The notes under the pieces: generated by a model
Told to the model about the DNA's origin: nothing
Databases searched by the model: none
What the model saw: only the letters and a program-made list of their open reading frames with translations
Made by a program: the position numbers and the translations under genes
In this document: piece by piece, positions 52,660-64,000 of the stretch
Layout of the letters: each line of letters opens with the position of its first letter
How positions within the stretch are numbered: the stretch's first letter is position 1
Origin: Ophiura sarsii
Lineage: Eukaryota; Echinodermata; Ophiuroidea; Amphilepidida; Ophiuridae
Assembly: GCA_035610835.1 (NCBI GenBank)
Contig: CM069448.1
Location: forward strand, 28,641,498-28,705,497
Length of the DNA: 64,000 nt
Direction of reading: 5' to 3'

Positions 52660-53660
52660 TTACAAGATTAAGAAGAGCATGAATCTGGTCCGCAGCTTGC
52701 ACTGTGGTACTAGTATTAGTTTAGGAATAGTTGTACATCATGAGTGAAGGTTATGAATGACATACACACGGGCATACACATGTACTGAGTACTGACTGAC
52801 CTAGGCCTAGAGGCCAGGCAGGGCCTCAAAAGGGCATCATCCCATAGGCCTATTTATTACACGCATAAAAATACAACAAGTACTGACCTGATATTTCTTC
52901 TCTCAAACAAAGAACAATCCAGTATACACTTCTAGGCTAGGCCCAACACTCATTCTGTCATGAAGGCAAGGCATAAAGTAGGACTGATGATATCTGGCCG
53001 GTAAATTAATATAGCTTTATTTTTGTTAGGCTTTTTAAAAACAACAAGGCTATTGCACCGCCGGGCCTCACCGCTTTGTTGTCAATGTTGTCAATGTGAT
53101 CAGTAGAAGCTCGAACTCACAACACTCAACAGTCACTGTCAGTATGCTAGCATAGGCCTATTGTTTTTAATTATCGAGGAACAAATCGTTAATTTATAAC
53201 TTGTCTTATCCGGCAGAACATCTCTTGATTTCAAAATGCGGCCGCCGCACTGCTGATCGTAAATAAAATCGGCTGCAAAATGTAAACAAACAGGGTGACC
53301 AAGATTTAAAATGTGAAAATCTGCCCATGCCATCTGCAGCGACGAATGCGTGTGGTGGAGGCGGCCGAAGAAGGGTTAGACTAGAGTTTTGTGTTTTATT
53401 TACTCTTTCTTTACAGAAGAGGCTCCTTTAGGTGAATAACTCCCCCAAATCAATGGTTTTACTCTTTACTAATTGTCTGCTGAACCCACAGAATTATAAA
53501 TATATATTTTTAAATCTATGGCTGAACCACGCACGATCCCGCCGTGAGCCGCGCCGCGTCGTGCCGGGAGATCTGCGTGACATGATTCACATGCGCATTC
53601 AGATATGTAAATAAAACCGCAAATGCGGTTTTATTTTGCTCGCGAAAATTTCACGCTTTG
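52660..53660. other. Intergenic, no recognised gene
   Basis: No defended frame. A short CpG-richer stretch at 53520-53590 (GCCGCGCCGCGTCGTGCCGG) stands out from the AT-rich background. Confidence 0.5.
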
Positions 53661-54131
53661 GGGTATACACCACCAATGCACTATGGGATAGCACGTCCGG
53701 TAAAAGTTTATCACAGCAATAGTTCCTTTTTGCGGTACAAATTGCGAGATTTTGACATACTTTTTTCAATTATATCTATTAGTTTTGGGTATTACACATT
53801 TTTATGAGTGTGCACAGTACATATTTCCAAAAAAATCGCACTAGTTTGAACATTTTAAAGTTTTAAACGACTGAAAATCGGCGGAAGGTCCGTCCTGGGT
53901 TTTGGGACGTAAATAAAGGGCCGAAATCGCTACATCAAATTCATCGCATAATATTGAAAAATCTAGTCCGACACTTTGCTATTTCCTTTTGATATGTTTT
54001 GCGGACATCCCTTAGGAATAATCTCTGTAAATGTCATATAAGGATGTATGGGATAACTCCAGTTAGAGCCGATTGTTTGACCCCTACTTTGCACGTAGCG
54101 TCTATGGGGAGTGCATTGGTGGTGTATACCC
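53661..54131. mobile_element. Family F MITE, copy 1 (471 bp)
   Basis: Terminal inverted repeats GGGTATACACCACCAATGCA-CT (22 bp perfect). By eye identical over all 471 bp to the copy at 55128. No coding capacity. Confidence 0.93.
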
Positions 54132-55127
54132 TTGAAGCTGCGGGCTCCAACTGGGCATGTAGGTACCAAAAGACGTTGGGCATCACCAAAATTCTCAATG
54201 AAATCTCATATATACATGATGATCAACACGCGGGGCAATGTCTAGTTAGGCCTACATTGTTTAATCCTTTCAAAAATCGTTTTTAATCATCTAAATGTTG
54301 TCGTTTTCTTTGGAGGTTTTCAACAAGAAACACCTTGAAAAAGCCAGGACATTTTAGATTTCATATGATGAATCATACACGAGTTCGAATTAAAACTCAT
54401 GAGTTTTTTATTGTTTCAAACGAGTAAATGATCAGTAAGGTTGAGTCGCGACTTTCTTTGACACGGTCAAGTTCTCAAACACAATTCCACTTCCAATGCA
54501 AATTGGATTAAACATGTTAAATAATCCGGGCTATGGGGGGGGGGGGGGGGGGGGGGGTCGATAAGGAGTCTATTAAAGTTATTTCTAGTGATCTATGTGT
54601 TTTTGAATGATGATAAATAGTAGGCCAGGAGCACTGAGAGGGGTCCTTTGGGTTTCACTCATGTCAAAAGACGCTTTAAAGCTAGTAGATTAAATGAAAC
54701 TGCATGTCGGGCGTAATTGTCGGGTCATATTATATGCGTTTCAGCCATCTGAATGTTAGGCCTACTCGCCTATAATGATCTTAAATTCAAGTAATTGTGA
54801 AATGAAAAGATTTTAAAATCGATAATAATGCTTAATTTTCCACTATCTACAGGGTAAACAATACGAGCGGACCTATATAGACTTTTCAGTAATGTAGTCA
54901 AAGGCCCTCGGGGAGAAATTTTCTTTAAAAAGCGCATACACGCGCACCTTCGCACCGTTAGAACATGCAATTTTGAAATTTCACGTTTTGACCATGTTTC
55001 TTGTGGAGGCCGTATCTTCAAAACGGAAGCATGAAATGTAATATAACTCGGGAATTTAGCTCAGAATTTCACTGGCAACAATCTGAAATATGTCTCGTTT
55101 GCTGTAGACAAAGTGTGTGCTCTTAAA
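54132..55127. other. Spacer between twin MITEs
   Basis: It holds a 23-G run at 54535-54557 and no recognised gene. Confidence 0.6.
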
Positions 55128-55598
55128 GGGTATACACCACCAATGCACTATGGGATAGCACGTCCGGTAAAAGTTTATCACAGCAATAGTTCCTTTTTGC
55201 GGTACAAATTGCGAGATTTTGACATACTTTTTTCAATTATATCTATTAGTTTTGGGTATTACACATTTTTATGAGTGTGCACAGTACATATTTCCAAAAA
55301 AATCGCACTAGTTTGAACATTTTAAAGTTTTAAACGACTGAAAATCGGCGGAAGGTCCGTCCTGGGTTTTGGGACGTAAATAAAGGGCCGAAATCGCTAC
55401 ATCAAATTCATCGCATAATATTGAAAAATCTAGTCCGACACTTTGCTATTTCCTTTTGATATGTTTTGCGGACATCCCTTAGGAATAATCTCTGTAAATG
55501 TCATATAAGGATGTATGGGATAACTCCAGTTAGAGCCGATTGTTTGACCCCTACTTTGCACGTAGCGTCTATGGGGAGTGCATTGGTGGTGTATACCC
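55128..55598. mobile_element. Family F MITE, copy 2 (471 bp)
   Basis: Same sequence, orientation and length as the copy at 53661; the flanks differ on both sides, so it is an independent insertion and not a segmental duplication. Confidence 0.93.
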
Positions 55599-55603
55599 TT
55601 TGG

Positions 55604-55690
55604 AACCAGTCCCCAAGAGGAGTCCGCGCTATGCATTGTAGGTAATTTTGTTCAGACGGCGCAGGACGACTCTTCGGGGACTGGTGGCAC
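55604..55690. repeat. Inverted repeat with CCAGTCCCC arms
   Basis: AACCAGTCCCCAAGAGGAGTC at the left, GACTCTTCGGGGACTGGT at the right. It directly follows the MITE. Confidence 0.8.
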
Positions 55691-56624
55691 TAGTCTATAA
55701 AGCTGTACTAAATGTAGAAGACTGGGAGACACACAGGTAAAAAAGTGGCGCATTTCAGCTCATGAATATTTACCTTATTTGGAAATTACGTCACGAGATA
55801 ATGTTAATTTCGTTGGTTTGGGCTGGTTTGGGCGCTGATTAATTAGAGTGGCCAGGGAAATGACCAACTGACCGAGAAAAACGCAGACATAAACAAACAT
55901 CGGTGCCGGAAATCGCAGCAGGTTTGTCCAGAACTTCTTCAAGTAATACTTTATAAATAGTAATGTTTTTAAGGAAGATCCGGAAAGAATTACTAGAGCA
56001 GTTATAAAAACAAGAATCTTGGCAAAATAGTTTTCATGAAAATTGTTAATTTTATATACAGCGATAGGATGATTTTATTACGTTGAAAATAGTTCGTAGG
56101 TCTATGATAAATTTTATATTTTAGGCCTATAAAAAGCCTATCACAAAAGCTGATCAATTTTCCTTCTTAAAAAATCCTCCGGTGGTTTGCCAATTGAAAT
56201 ATGAATTTGACAGAGAATACCTATAGCCTAGGCTTTCAATGTACTTAGCTTGGACAGAAACTGCCTCCAATACCAAACGAATGAAGAAGTAATTGTGCAA
56301 GGAGGCCTAGCTTCCCTTTAGTATTAGAAAACATGTAAAATGGCTAAGCCTACATTCTATTTTCAGAAAATCCGACACTTTTTATATTTATGTCGAGCTG
56401 TGAGTGAATGCAAAAATCAAATACAATGAGACGAAATCCCTTATTTCACAGACAATCAGACTATATTTTACTTCTCTTCTCTGTGAGTACCATTCATGAC
56501 TACATGGCGCGGTGATAAAGTTTTACGCATGCAGCAGCATGTTTTAAATAGTGTTACTGTTAATAACATCTTCTTCGCTTCAGTTCACATGTTCAATAAA
56601 TAGCAGGACATTTGGGTAAATTCA

Positions 56625-57460
56625 GTTTTTGAAGGAATATGTTGCGCACAATGTTGGTATTTTTCTGAAGCGTCTAGTTTTTGCGCTTTGCTCACATGCA
56701 TATAGTTCAGTCAGTTCCAAATTGGCAAAACTTGTTTACGCGCAATGTGGTAGCACAATGTCGCAGTGTCGTTGTTTGCGTGTGCCAAAATCGGCACTTA
56801 TACGCTTGGATTACTTTTGCGCGTGGATAGATAAAAACCGAATATTTCTCGCCAATTTGGAACTGATCGAACTATATGGGCCTAACCTGGTTAAAAATAC
56901 CATGTTGCTGGGCATGACTCTGAGCAAGGTTAATCTATTGTTAAAAATCAATCCCAAATTGCCTAAAAATGTGTACGTTTTTGATCTCTCCACACGCAAA
57001 AGCAATACTTGTAAGCGAACATGCACGGTTTAGGCCCATTGGGCTGATCAGGTTTTGAAGGAATATGTTGCGCACAATGTTGGTATTTTTCAGAAGCGTC
57101 TAGTTTTTGCGCTTTGCGCACACGCCTATAGTTCAGTCAGTTCCAAATTGGCAAAACTTGTGTACGCGCAATATGGTGCGCAATGTCGTTGTTTACGTGT
57201 GCCAAAATCGCACTTATACGCTTGGATTACTTTTGCGCATGGATAGATAAAAACCGAATATTTCTAGCCAATTTAGAACTGATTGAACTCGTTAGGCCCA
57301 GCCTAGTTAAAAATACCATGTTGTTGGGCATGACTCTGAGCAAGGTTAATCTATTGTTAAAAATCAATCCCAAATTGCCTAAAAATGTGTACGTTTTTGA
57401 TCTCTCCACTCGCAAAAGCAATACAAGCGAACATGCACGGTTAAGGCCCATGCGCTTGTT
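56625..57460 (+). repeat. 426-bp tandem duplication containing two family E MITEs
   Basis: The unit beginning GAAGGAATATGTTGCGCACA recurs 426 bp later. Each unit holds one family E core: 56700-56877, with TATAGTTCAGTCAGTTCC ends, and about 57126-57291. Frames of 94-134 codons across both copies have no recognisable domain. Confidence 0.88.
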
Positions 57461-59090
57461 GCGTTGATGTGTGCCTACACCCCTAGTATTAATTCGCTGC
57501 TGTAAGGAGGCTTGCCAATTTTGTGGTCATCAAATACGTACTAAAGGAGGCCTTGCCTATAAACTATATAATTCAGTTTCTAAATGAACAAATCTGAATG
57601 GCATATCGTAACCAGATGTGAGACTATTTTAAGGCAAAATCATCCATAGACAATCTTGTTAGAGACCGATCATTACGCATTCCAATATACATGGTGCGCT
57701 GAAGCCGTACCTTGACGGCGGTCAATATCGGCATCATTACGACGGTCAATTGCTTGCGTAGCTTGCCTTCGTTCTGATGCAACTTGTGCGTTGAGCGTAT
57801 ATAATTACCACGCCCACATCTAAGCTTCCGCTAAAATCTTTTGAGCATCTTGAGCAGGCTGATCATCTGTGTGTTGTTTGCGTGCACAGTGTTTCAAATT
57901 TGTTCAATTTTTAATTAGATTATACATGTAGAGCTAGCTGATTTTTTACTCAGAAAAAATGTGAGCTTAACTTCAATGTTTACTATCAAAGCCCTTCAAG
58001 TACATGAAGCGACACCGTAGATGCAGTATGCACAGCCTGCTCACGACATGCTTAATAATTGAAGCCAACTAACTCACAGTCTAACCATGACATCAATAAG
58101 CGCTTCTGCAAAAAAATGCTAGTCTCATCAGGCTACACCCAAGCTCATATTGATAAAATATTTTTCTGTAACTACAATGCTTTTAATTCAATGTAATATT
58201 AATAATTTGTATTTTTTACAGGAAATGAAGATCCATAACTCAGTTTTCCAGAAAGATTTGAAATCTTGGTATTTTGGCTGATCCTGCTGACTGGTAAGCA
58301 AGCGTAGCTTAGTGACATTTTCCTATCACTAATCATAAATGGACCAGACCTTCGTTTTAAATAGTGAGAACATGAGCATGATCATTTACAGACTCAACTG
58401 TTGGTGTATGGACAGTACATGCAGAGCATTGAAACTACATACTGAACCATATTAAAATTAATACAATCTTTTGTCATATTTGTAGTGGCGTAACATCCCA
58501 TAGGCTGGGCACTGGGCAAATTAGGATGTGTATCAATTATCCTGGGTGAACTGGCTTCCTGGGCAGGAAAACAAAACAATTGCCAGCCCTTAGCGTTCTA
58601 ATTGGTAAAATCTACTTTTTGACCTAGAAAATCTTAGCCCTCCTATGAAATCATAAGCAACTGATTTTTAGACTACTAATTTTCTCTATCCAAATATCAT
58701 GGTTTTAAGGTTTTACCACAGATTATAATGTTTTAAGGGTACTAAATGAAATTGTAAACATCTGTTATTTCTGTTTTTGTTTACAGGTTCTGATGTCTGA
58801 ATTTCTTCAACCCATCTGTGTGGCATAGGCTGATGGTTCTCACCTGATGCTCCTCTTTGATTTATGACTCCAAAGATCTTTTTCCCCTGAGACTGTTGAG
58901 TTTAACCTGACACCATAAAAGAAGAGGCTGATAAAGGGGGGGAAAGTTCTTCACATTGCAAAGAATTTTGCTAGAATCTATGGATTCTCCTCCATATATA
59001 AAAAGTGTTAAAATGTTATCTTTCAAACATCAACTAGGATTCTTGCAGGATTCTGAGAATGAAGGATTCTCATCACATTTCATGCCCTTT
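57461..59090. other. Intergenic with possible noncoding exons
   Basis: No coding frame is supported. A segment at about 58222-58291 is bounded by TTTTTTACAG and CTGACTG/GTAAGC, and another acceptor TTTGTTTACAG stands at about 58785. These look like exon edges of a noncoding transcript, but frames within contain stops. Confidence 0.25.
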
Positions 59091-60000
59091 TTAAGGACTC
59101 AAAGAAGTTTTTGATGGGATTTGTTGAATTTATCGAGTGCTGTAATTTTTGAACTATTAATCAAATGCATATAAAAGTATACATTTTTGGAAAGGATTTG
59201 GGTCAGAGAATATATGGCGTCAATTTTGACCAAACATTTTTTGTTGTTGAGAAAATCACCAAAAATCACTTTTTTGATCAAATTTATTTGGGACAAAATT
59301 ATTTTTGAGTAAAAAATGCCCAACATTGCTTGATTATACTATTAAGACACAAATCTAGTGCTGATTTTCTCATTTTTTTCTTTTATTAAACCCTAACCCT
59401 ACCATATACCCCAAAATACCACGACTGGGCACGCTGGTACCACCCGGCGTGGAAGTTTTTCGATGAAAAAATGGACCCAGCCCATACAGGGCGAGTCAAA
59501 AAAACTGCAATAGTGGAAAGAATCCATTTTGATTTCAAAACCATGTTGAATTTTGAAACTTTTTAAACGTGGCAAGAATGACATGTTTGTTCCTAACTTT
59601 GTGTAAAAAGATGAAGTCGATTGCATTTTCCGTTTTTCTTTGGTGACCCTCTTTGCCGCACACTCCAATTTACGTGTTTTTCCACGAACACAGTGATTTT
59701 CAATTGAAATGGCACACATTGCATTTTCATATTTGAATATCCCGCCAAACAAAAGTTCTGTTTTTCATCCAAATTTAGAACATTATTTTACTCAAAAATT
59801 GTTAGCTTGTCCCAAATAAATTTGGGCAAAAAAGTTTTTTTGTGATTTTCTCAAAAAATCAACATTTTTTGTCAAAATTTATGCCAAAAATGGATCCTCT
59901 GACCCAAATCCCTTCCAAAAATGTATACTTTTATATGCATTTGATTTATAGTTTAATAATTACAGCATTAACAAAATTCAAAAAGTGACTTCCTTGAGTC
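59090..60000. mobile_element. Long-arm foldback (family G, copy 2)
   Basis: The left arm about 59090-59320 and right arm about 59775-60000 are reverse complements (AAAAGTATACATTTTTGGAA, GATTTGGGTCAGAG). The arms match family G copy 1 at 3.4-4.7 kb (AAACTATAAA, AGTATACA, GTCAGAGAATCC). The interior differs and is non-coding. Confidence 0.8.
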
Positions 60001-60017
60001 CCCCCCCCCCCCCCCCC
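60001..60017 (+). repeat. Poly-C run of about 17 bases
   Basis: It immediately follows the foldback's right end. Confidence 0.9.
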
Positions 60018-60289
60018 TTAAAGTTGTGCAACCCAATCAAATCCACTTTTTCCCATCAAATTTGTTTTATTAGTAAGAAAACAGCAACACTTTATGCCTG
60101 AGAGATGTTTCCTAAGAGGCTATGTGGAAAAGTGTGGTATTGCCTAACACACTGGACTGCACTGCACTACTATATGGTTCTGTGAGAAAATTTGAAATGA
60201 CTCTTATCAACTTTTAATAAGACTATTTTTGATAGTACCTTTATGTAGAACCAATGTGTAAACAAATTGGGCCAGTACGTCACTTTACC

Positions 60290-60555
60290 ATAAGGCAACG
60301 AAAAAAGAAATCTTGTTGTACCGACGGTCCTGATCGACCAATTATTTTAGAAATCTGTGAAATTTATTTTCATGTGCAAATGAAAATAGACACCCAAAAT
60401 GTTTTGCTTGCCAAAAAAAAGCTACTTAACAATTTTGGGGGATTTTTACAGCTTTTCTATAGTCATTTTCAAGGGAAAATAATAAAGAAAGAAAGTCTGA
60501 CCGACAGACCCGAGACATTCGTTTGCCCGTACAAGAGGGTTTTTTTTCTTCACCT
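60290..60555 (+). repeat. Family H dispersed repeat, copy 1
   Basis: It shares with 61865-62095 a run of words: CCGACGGTCCTGATCGACC (copy 2 GGGCCCGACCGCC), TTTTAGAA, CATGTGCAAATGAA, GACCGAC and CCCGTA(C/A)A(A)GAGGG / ACAGGG then TTTCTT(C) and CACC. A 107-codon frame across copy 1 is not conserved in copy 2. Confidence 0.65.
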
Positions 60556-61864
60556 AAGTGTGCAAGCTTTTCAGTGATTCATACCTAGTTTTGGAAAGTT
60601 CATGTAATACTTGTGAAAATATGATGGAAAAGGTACATATTCTTTTCAATTGTCCTTACTTTATGTCTCAAAATAAGCCTGGCCTACAATGATGTACCTT
60701 ATAACATGAGTCATTATTTTAATGTCTCAATGAATTACAACTACCTGTGCATGTACATAGGCCTATTAAATAAATTAAGAGCAAAATATGTTACCAGTAT
60801 TCATGTTTCTATTCCAATGATACATACATGGTTTGAAATTTATTTGTAATCAGGAAGATTTCTCATATAAAATAAAATATTGAAAATAAAAACAACTTTG
60901 TGATTCTCTTTCCTTTTATTAAAGGTACATTCAGTGATTTCAAAACAAGATTTCTTTCAAAAAATTCTCTAAGAAATTGACAATGGTCCTTTTTTGACAA
61001 AATTCTAAATATATTGTTATTTTAAATGTCAAAATTGATGAATTTTCAAAGATATACTAAATTGGTGTCTGCACGTCATCATAAAGTAAAGTTGATCATT
61101 TGGGATAGATAGTGAATGCCATTTATTTGCAAAACGTTAATAATAGTAGAGGAAAGCATTTGGGGTTTTGTGAAAAAGTGGTGTTTTTTTACTGGGTGTG
61201 CCTTTAATCCTTGTATTGAATAATTCAATCTTACCAATGCATTTATTGCATGTACATTTAAAATGTGGATTACTTTTCTGGCATCTACTAAAGATATGTG
61301 ACACATCACTAGAAACCAACCAGTTGTCTACAAGGCTCGATCATCTGCCAATAATTACAAAAGTTGAGGTGTTTTTTAAAATTTTCAACTGTTAGAGTTG
61401 CATGCATAAAACCTGTGTTCCATAGTCAATTTTGACAAATTAGGTGTCATTTTAAAGCTAACAAACAGTTCTTTAACATGAATTTCAATTGTCATATATG
61501 GAGACAACTGGTCTGTCTGTTTCGATGAGATAGGTCACATATATTTAGTCTTCTCATGCCATAATGTGGCAACAAATGTACATCCTGCCATCTTCAGAAG
61601 ACAGTAAGAGCATGTACATGTATCTACCTGAAAATAGCACCTGCCTATAGCGGGTAATTGCATGGGTGAAGATGCAAATGGCGGGTAAAAAAAATTCCAA
61701 ACTCAGTGTAAGTGAATTACACTGGCTGGTGGATTTTTTGTCGGGCAAGTATTTTGTGAGTTATACCTGCCCGACTGGCTGGTTGAAAAATATCTGAGAG
61801 TTTCAGCCCTACTCATTACCATGCAAGCATGATATTATATCATCAGGCCAACAACAACAAAAAC

Positions 61865-62095
61865 CTGTTCTACGGGCCCGACCGCCTTTTTTTTATAGAA
61901 ATTTTAGAAGAAAAAATGTCACATGCAAATGAATCTGACCCAATAATATTTTGATTTGTCAAATTACGGCAAGGTTTGTTTGATTTTTGCGCTGCAGTCA
62001 TTATCAAGGGATAAAAAAAAACCTGACCGACCAACCCATCCTGAGAGGTCCGTTTACCCGTAAACAGGGTTTCTTTTTTTCATCACCTTGTAAAG
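61865..62095 (+). repeat. Family H dispersed repeat, copy 2
   Basis: The diverged partner of the copy at 60290 in the same orientation. Confidence 0.65.
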
Positions 62096-62744
62096 CGACA
62101 GGAAAAATATGTTCTACAAGCGAACGGACCTCTGAGGTAACAAAATTCCATGAACATTTTGGTGAATTTTGACCCTCCCCCCAAAAAATGATCAAAAAAC
62201 AAATTAATTTCAAAATGCAAAAAAAGGGGTCTGTCGAGCTGTAAAATAGGGTGTGTGTTCTTACGCCTTAACCTCTTTGTGAATTGCTGTTCATAGTCTA
62301 TTTACAATTATATCAATTTGATAAATATGAGACCAAAGACTCTACTTTTGACTCCACTTTTATTCTATCAAACTATTAACTAGCCTGCATAATTCAAACA
62401 ATTTGCCCAAGTTACAAATAACAGGATGAACTATCGGAAAAGTGTATTTTAGATTCCAGCCATGCATCAAGTCTTTGACGGAGATGGAATAAACAGCATC
62501 ATACAGATAAAATGAGGCACCATTATTCCAACGTGTACCAGTATTGACGCGTCCGGTACCTAAAGTACACTTTATCCAAATTATCATTACAAGCTAATGA
62601 CAACTCTGAACCAATTTTCTGCTGCAAAAAAATTGGACTAAATATAATTAAATTGTACTAGTTCTAGTTTTTTGAATCAGGGGCGTTTGTCCCGCAATGC
62701 GGGACAGTTGGTACGTCTGCATAATACGCCTTTAAAGCCAAATT

Positions 62745-63570
62745 GGACTTGATTCTGTATCTTTACGGTATAATTTATAAGGGTTCAGAAAAATTGGGGA
62801 TGTATTTTTTCAATATGTGAGGGGGGTCCATTCAATCCGGGCTGCCACTATACAGAGTCAAAAATAGAAATTGTTTTAATAACTAAAAAGCATACAAACG
62901 TGTACAGTTGTCCGAGCGCAAGGATTCAGAAAATGTATAGTTTGCCCCATGTCAGATGTTTCATTACAGGGGTATCTCAGCCACGCCAAACGTTAAAAGG
63001 TTGTTGATTAGCATGTGGGGTCAACAATTCAACTTTGTCTGATTTCAACAAATAATACCTTGAATTGTTCATCTTGATTACAAATATGCCCCCAAAAAAA
63101 TTGTCAACAGTTCCTTCCCCATAGACATAGGCCTAGGGTTGATTTCCATGTTATGTTATGCCTCTAGGCTCTGTAGAGGCAATTGACATTTGACCTTATG
63201 ATCCCTGTGTGAAGCAAAGCAAGCACTAAATGAAATAAAATTGACCATTTATGGAATCCTTGTGATCATGCAAACAATTTGAGATATTTGTTAAAATAGG
63301 AACTAAGTTAAAATTTTGAACCCATATACTATAAGCTCAACAACATTTTACGCCCCCCCCCATAACTTGTTAACGAAACATCAGATATAGGGCAAACTAT
63401 ATTTTCTTAATCCTAGAGCTGGCACAAACATGTTGATGTTTTTTAATTAAATCAAAACTTTAAAAAAAACCCACCTATAGTGGCAGCCATTTTGAAGCCT
63501 TACTACTGCCAACAAAAAGATTTTCTGAACCCTTTTATACCATGAATATATGGAATCAAGTCTTATGTTG
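62745..63570. mobile_element. Inverted-repeat element of about 825 bp
   Basis: The left end GGACTTGATTCTGTATC with GGGTTCAGAAAA, and about 80 bp on GCTGCCACTATA, are matched in reverse complement at the right end (GGAATCAAGTCTTAT, TTTTCTGAACCC, TATAGTGGCAGCC). Confidence 0.75.
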
Positions 63571-64000
63571 CTTTTAACACAAACAAAATTACATATTGGC
63601 CCTCCCTACTAAACGGAATGAAGATGTCAATATTCTTGAAGCTTTACATGTTTCTTTTGCTTGAGAATATGTACATGTAGATGTATCTATACATCCTCCT
63701 GTGCTCCCAAATCCTCTCCTGACCAGTCAAAGAAATGGCTTATATTATCCAAGACAGTATTATCATACTGCACTAGTACACCACTGTTATTGCATTATGC
63801 ATGCATTGGGCCTAGAAATAGTTCGTCAGCAGCAAGTTGCCTCCTATTTTGATCAAGCGAGTATGAGCGGGAGTACGAGGTCTCAATCTGAATGTGCCAA
63901 ATCACCACTTTTTGGTCCTCAAAAGTCAAAAGTATGCGAAGGAAATTTTAAGAATTTGCAAGCGGACTCTTTTAGCTCAGTTATATAGAGGCCTGACTGT
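63571..64000. other. Right edge, no recognised gene
   Basis: Two overlapping short frames (63661-63852 and 63701-63988) show no domain and no splice support that I can defend. Confidence 0.5.

Noticed and set aside
53963..54169. 68-codon frame present twice (also 55430-55636)
   Set aside because: It lies inside the identical 471-bp MITEs; no recognisable domain and no start context of note.
56629..57467. Frames of 94-134 codons in the 426-bp tandem repeat
   Set aside because: They are repeat-derived: the sequence is a MITE with inverted ends and the frames differ between the two copies.
60254..60577. 107-codon frame on the plus strand
   Set aside because: It lies within a dispersed repeat whose second copy (61865-62095) does not keep the frame.

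Overview
This window looks like nuclear DNA from a marine invertebrate, most likely a deuterostome and possibly an echinoderm. The reasons are AT-rich sequence, short exons split by GT-AG introns, very many small inverted-repeat transposons, long homopolymer G/C runs, and frequent AGGCCTA words. The organism call is an inference from general character, not proof. No bacterial, viral or organellar genes were recognised.

Left part (945-6669, + strand): the 3' five coding exons of a type I membrane receptor-like gene. They encode a CUB domain that lacks all the usual cysteines, a Ser/Thr-rich stalk with an internal duplication, one transmembrane helix, and a cytoplasmic tail with seven spaced tyrosine motifs (one ITIM-like, one YxNx). 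The N-terminus lies upstream of the recognised exons. Telomere-like repeats, a nested 1.36-kb foldback element and a TIR element with GGGGTAATCCCGGAC subrepeats sit in its introns.

6670-17517: no convincing coding gene. It holds candidate 3' UTR sequence of both flanking genes, tandem duplications, and a perfect 28-bp-arm hairpin at 8579-8654.

Centre (17518-49970, - strand): a complete ZFC3H1 gene, the zinc-finger scaffold of the nuclear PAXT RNA-decay complex. I resolved 28 coding exons whose phases all agree (6222 nt, 2073 residues). The protein shows an N-terminal EDGEI motif, an RS-rich region, coiled coils, one CX7CX4CX3H zinc finger and a long C-terminal HAT/TPR-like helical array. One intron appears to use a GC donor. 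Four of its exons (5, 14, 15, 20) have tandem partial duplicates lying as decaying relics in neighbouring introns, and many introns carry foldback MITEs from several families.

Right part (50061-64000): no supported protein gene. It is a repeat field with two identical 471-bp MITEs, a 424-bp hAT-like element with a clear 8-bp target duplication, a second long-arm foldback related to the one at 3.4 kb, minisatellites, poly-G runs, and possible exons of an unrecognised noncoding transcript.

The two genes show no sign of functional linkage: one is a cell-surface receptor, the other a nuclear RNA-surveillance factor.
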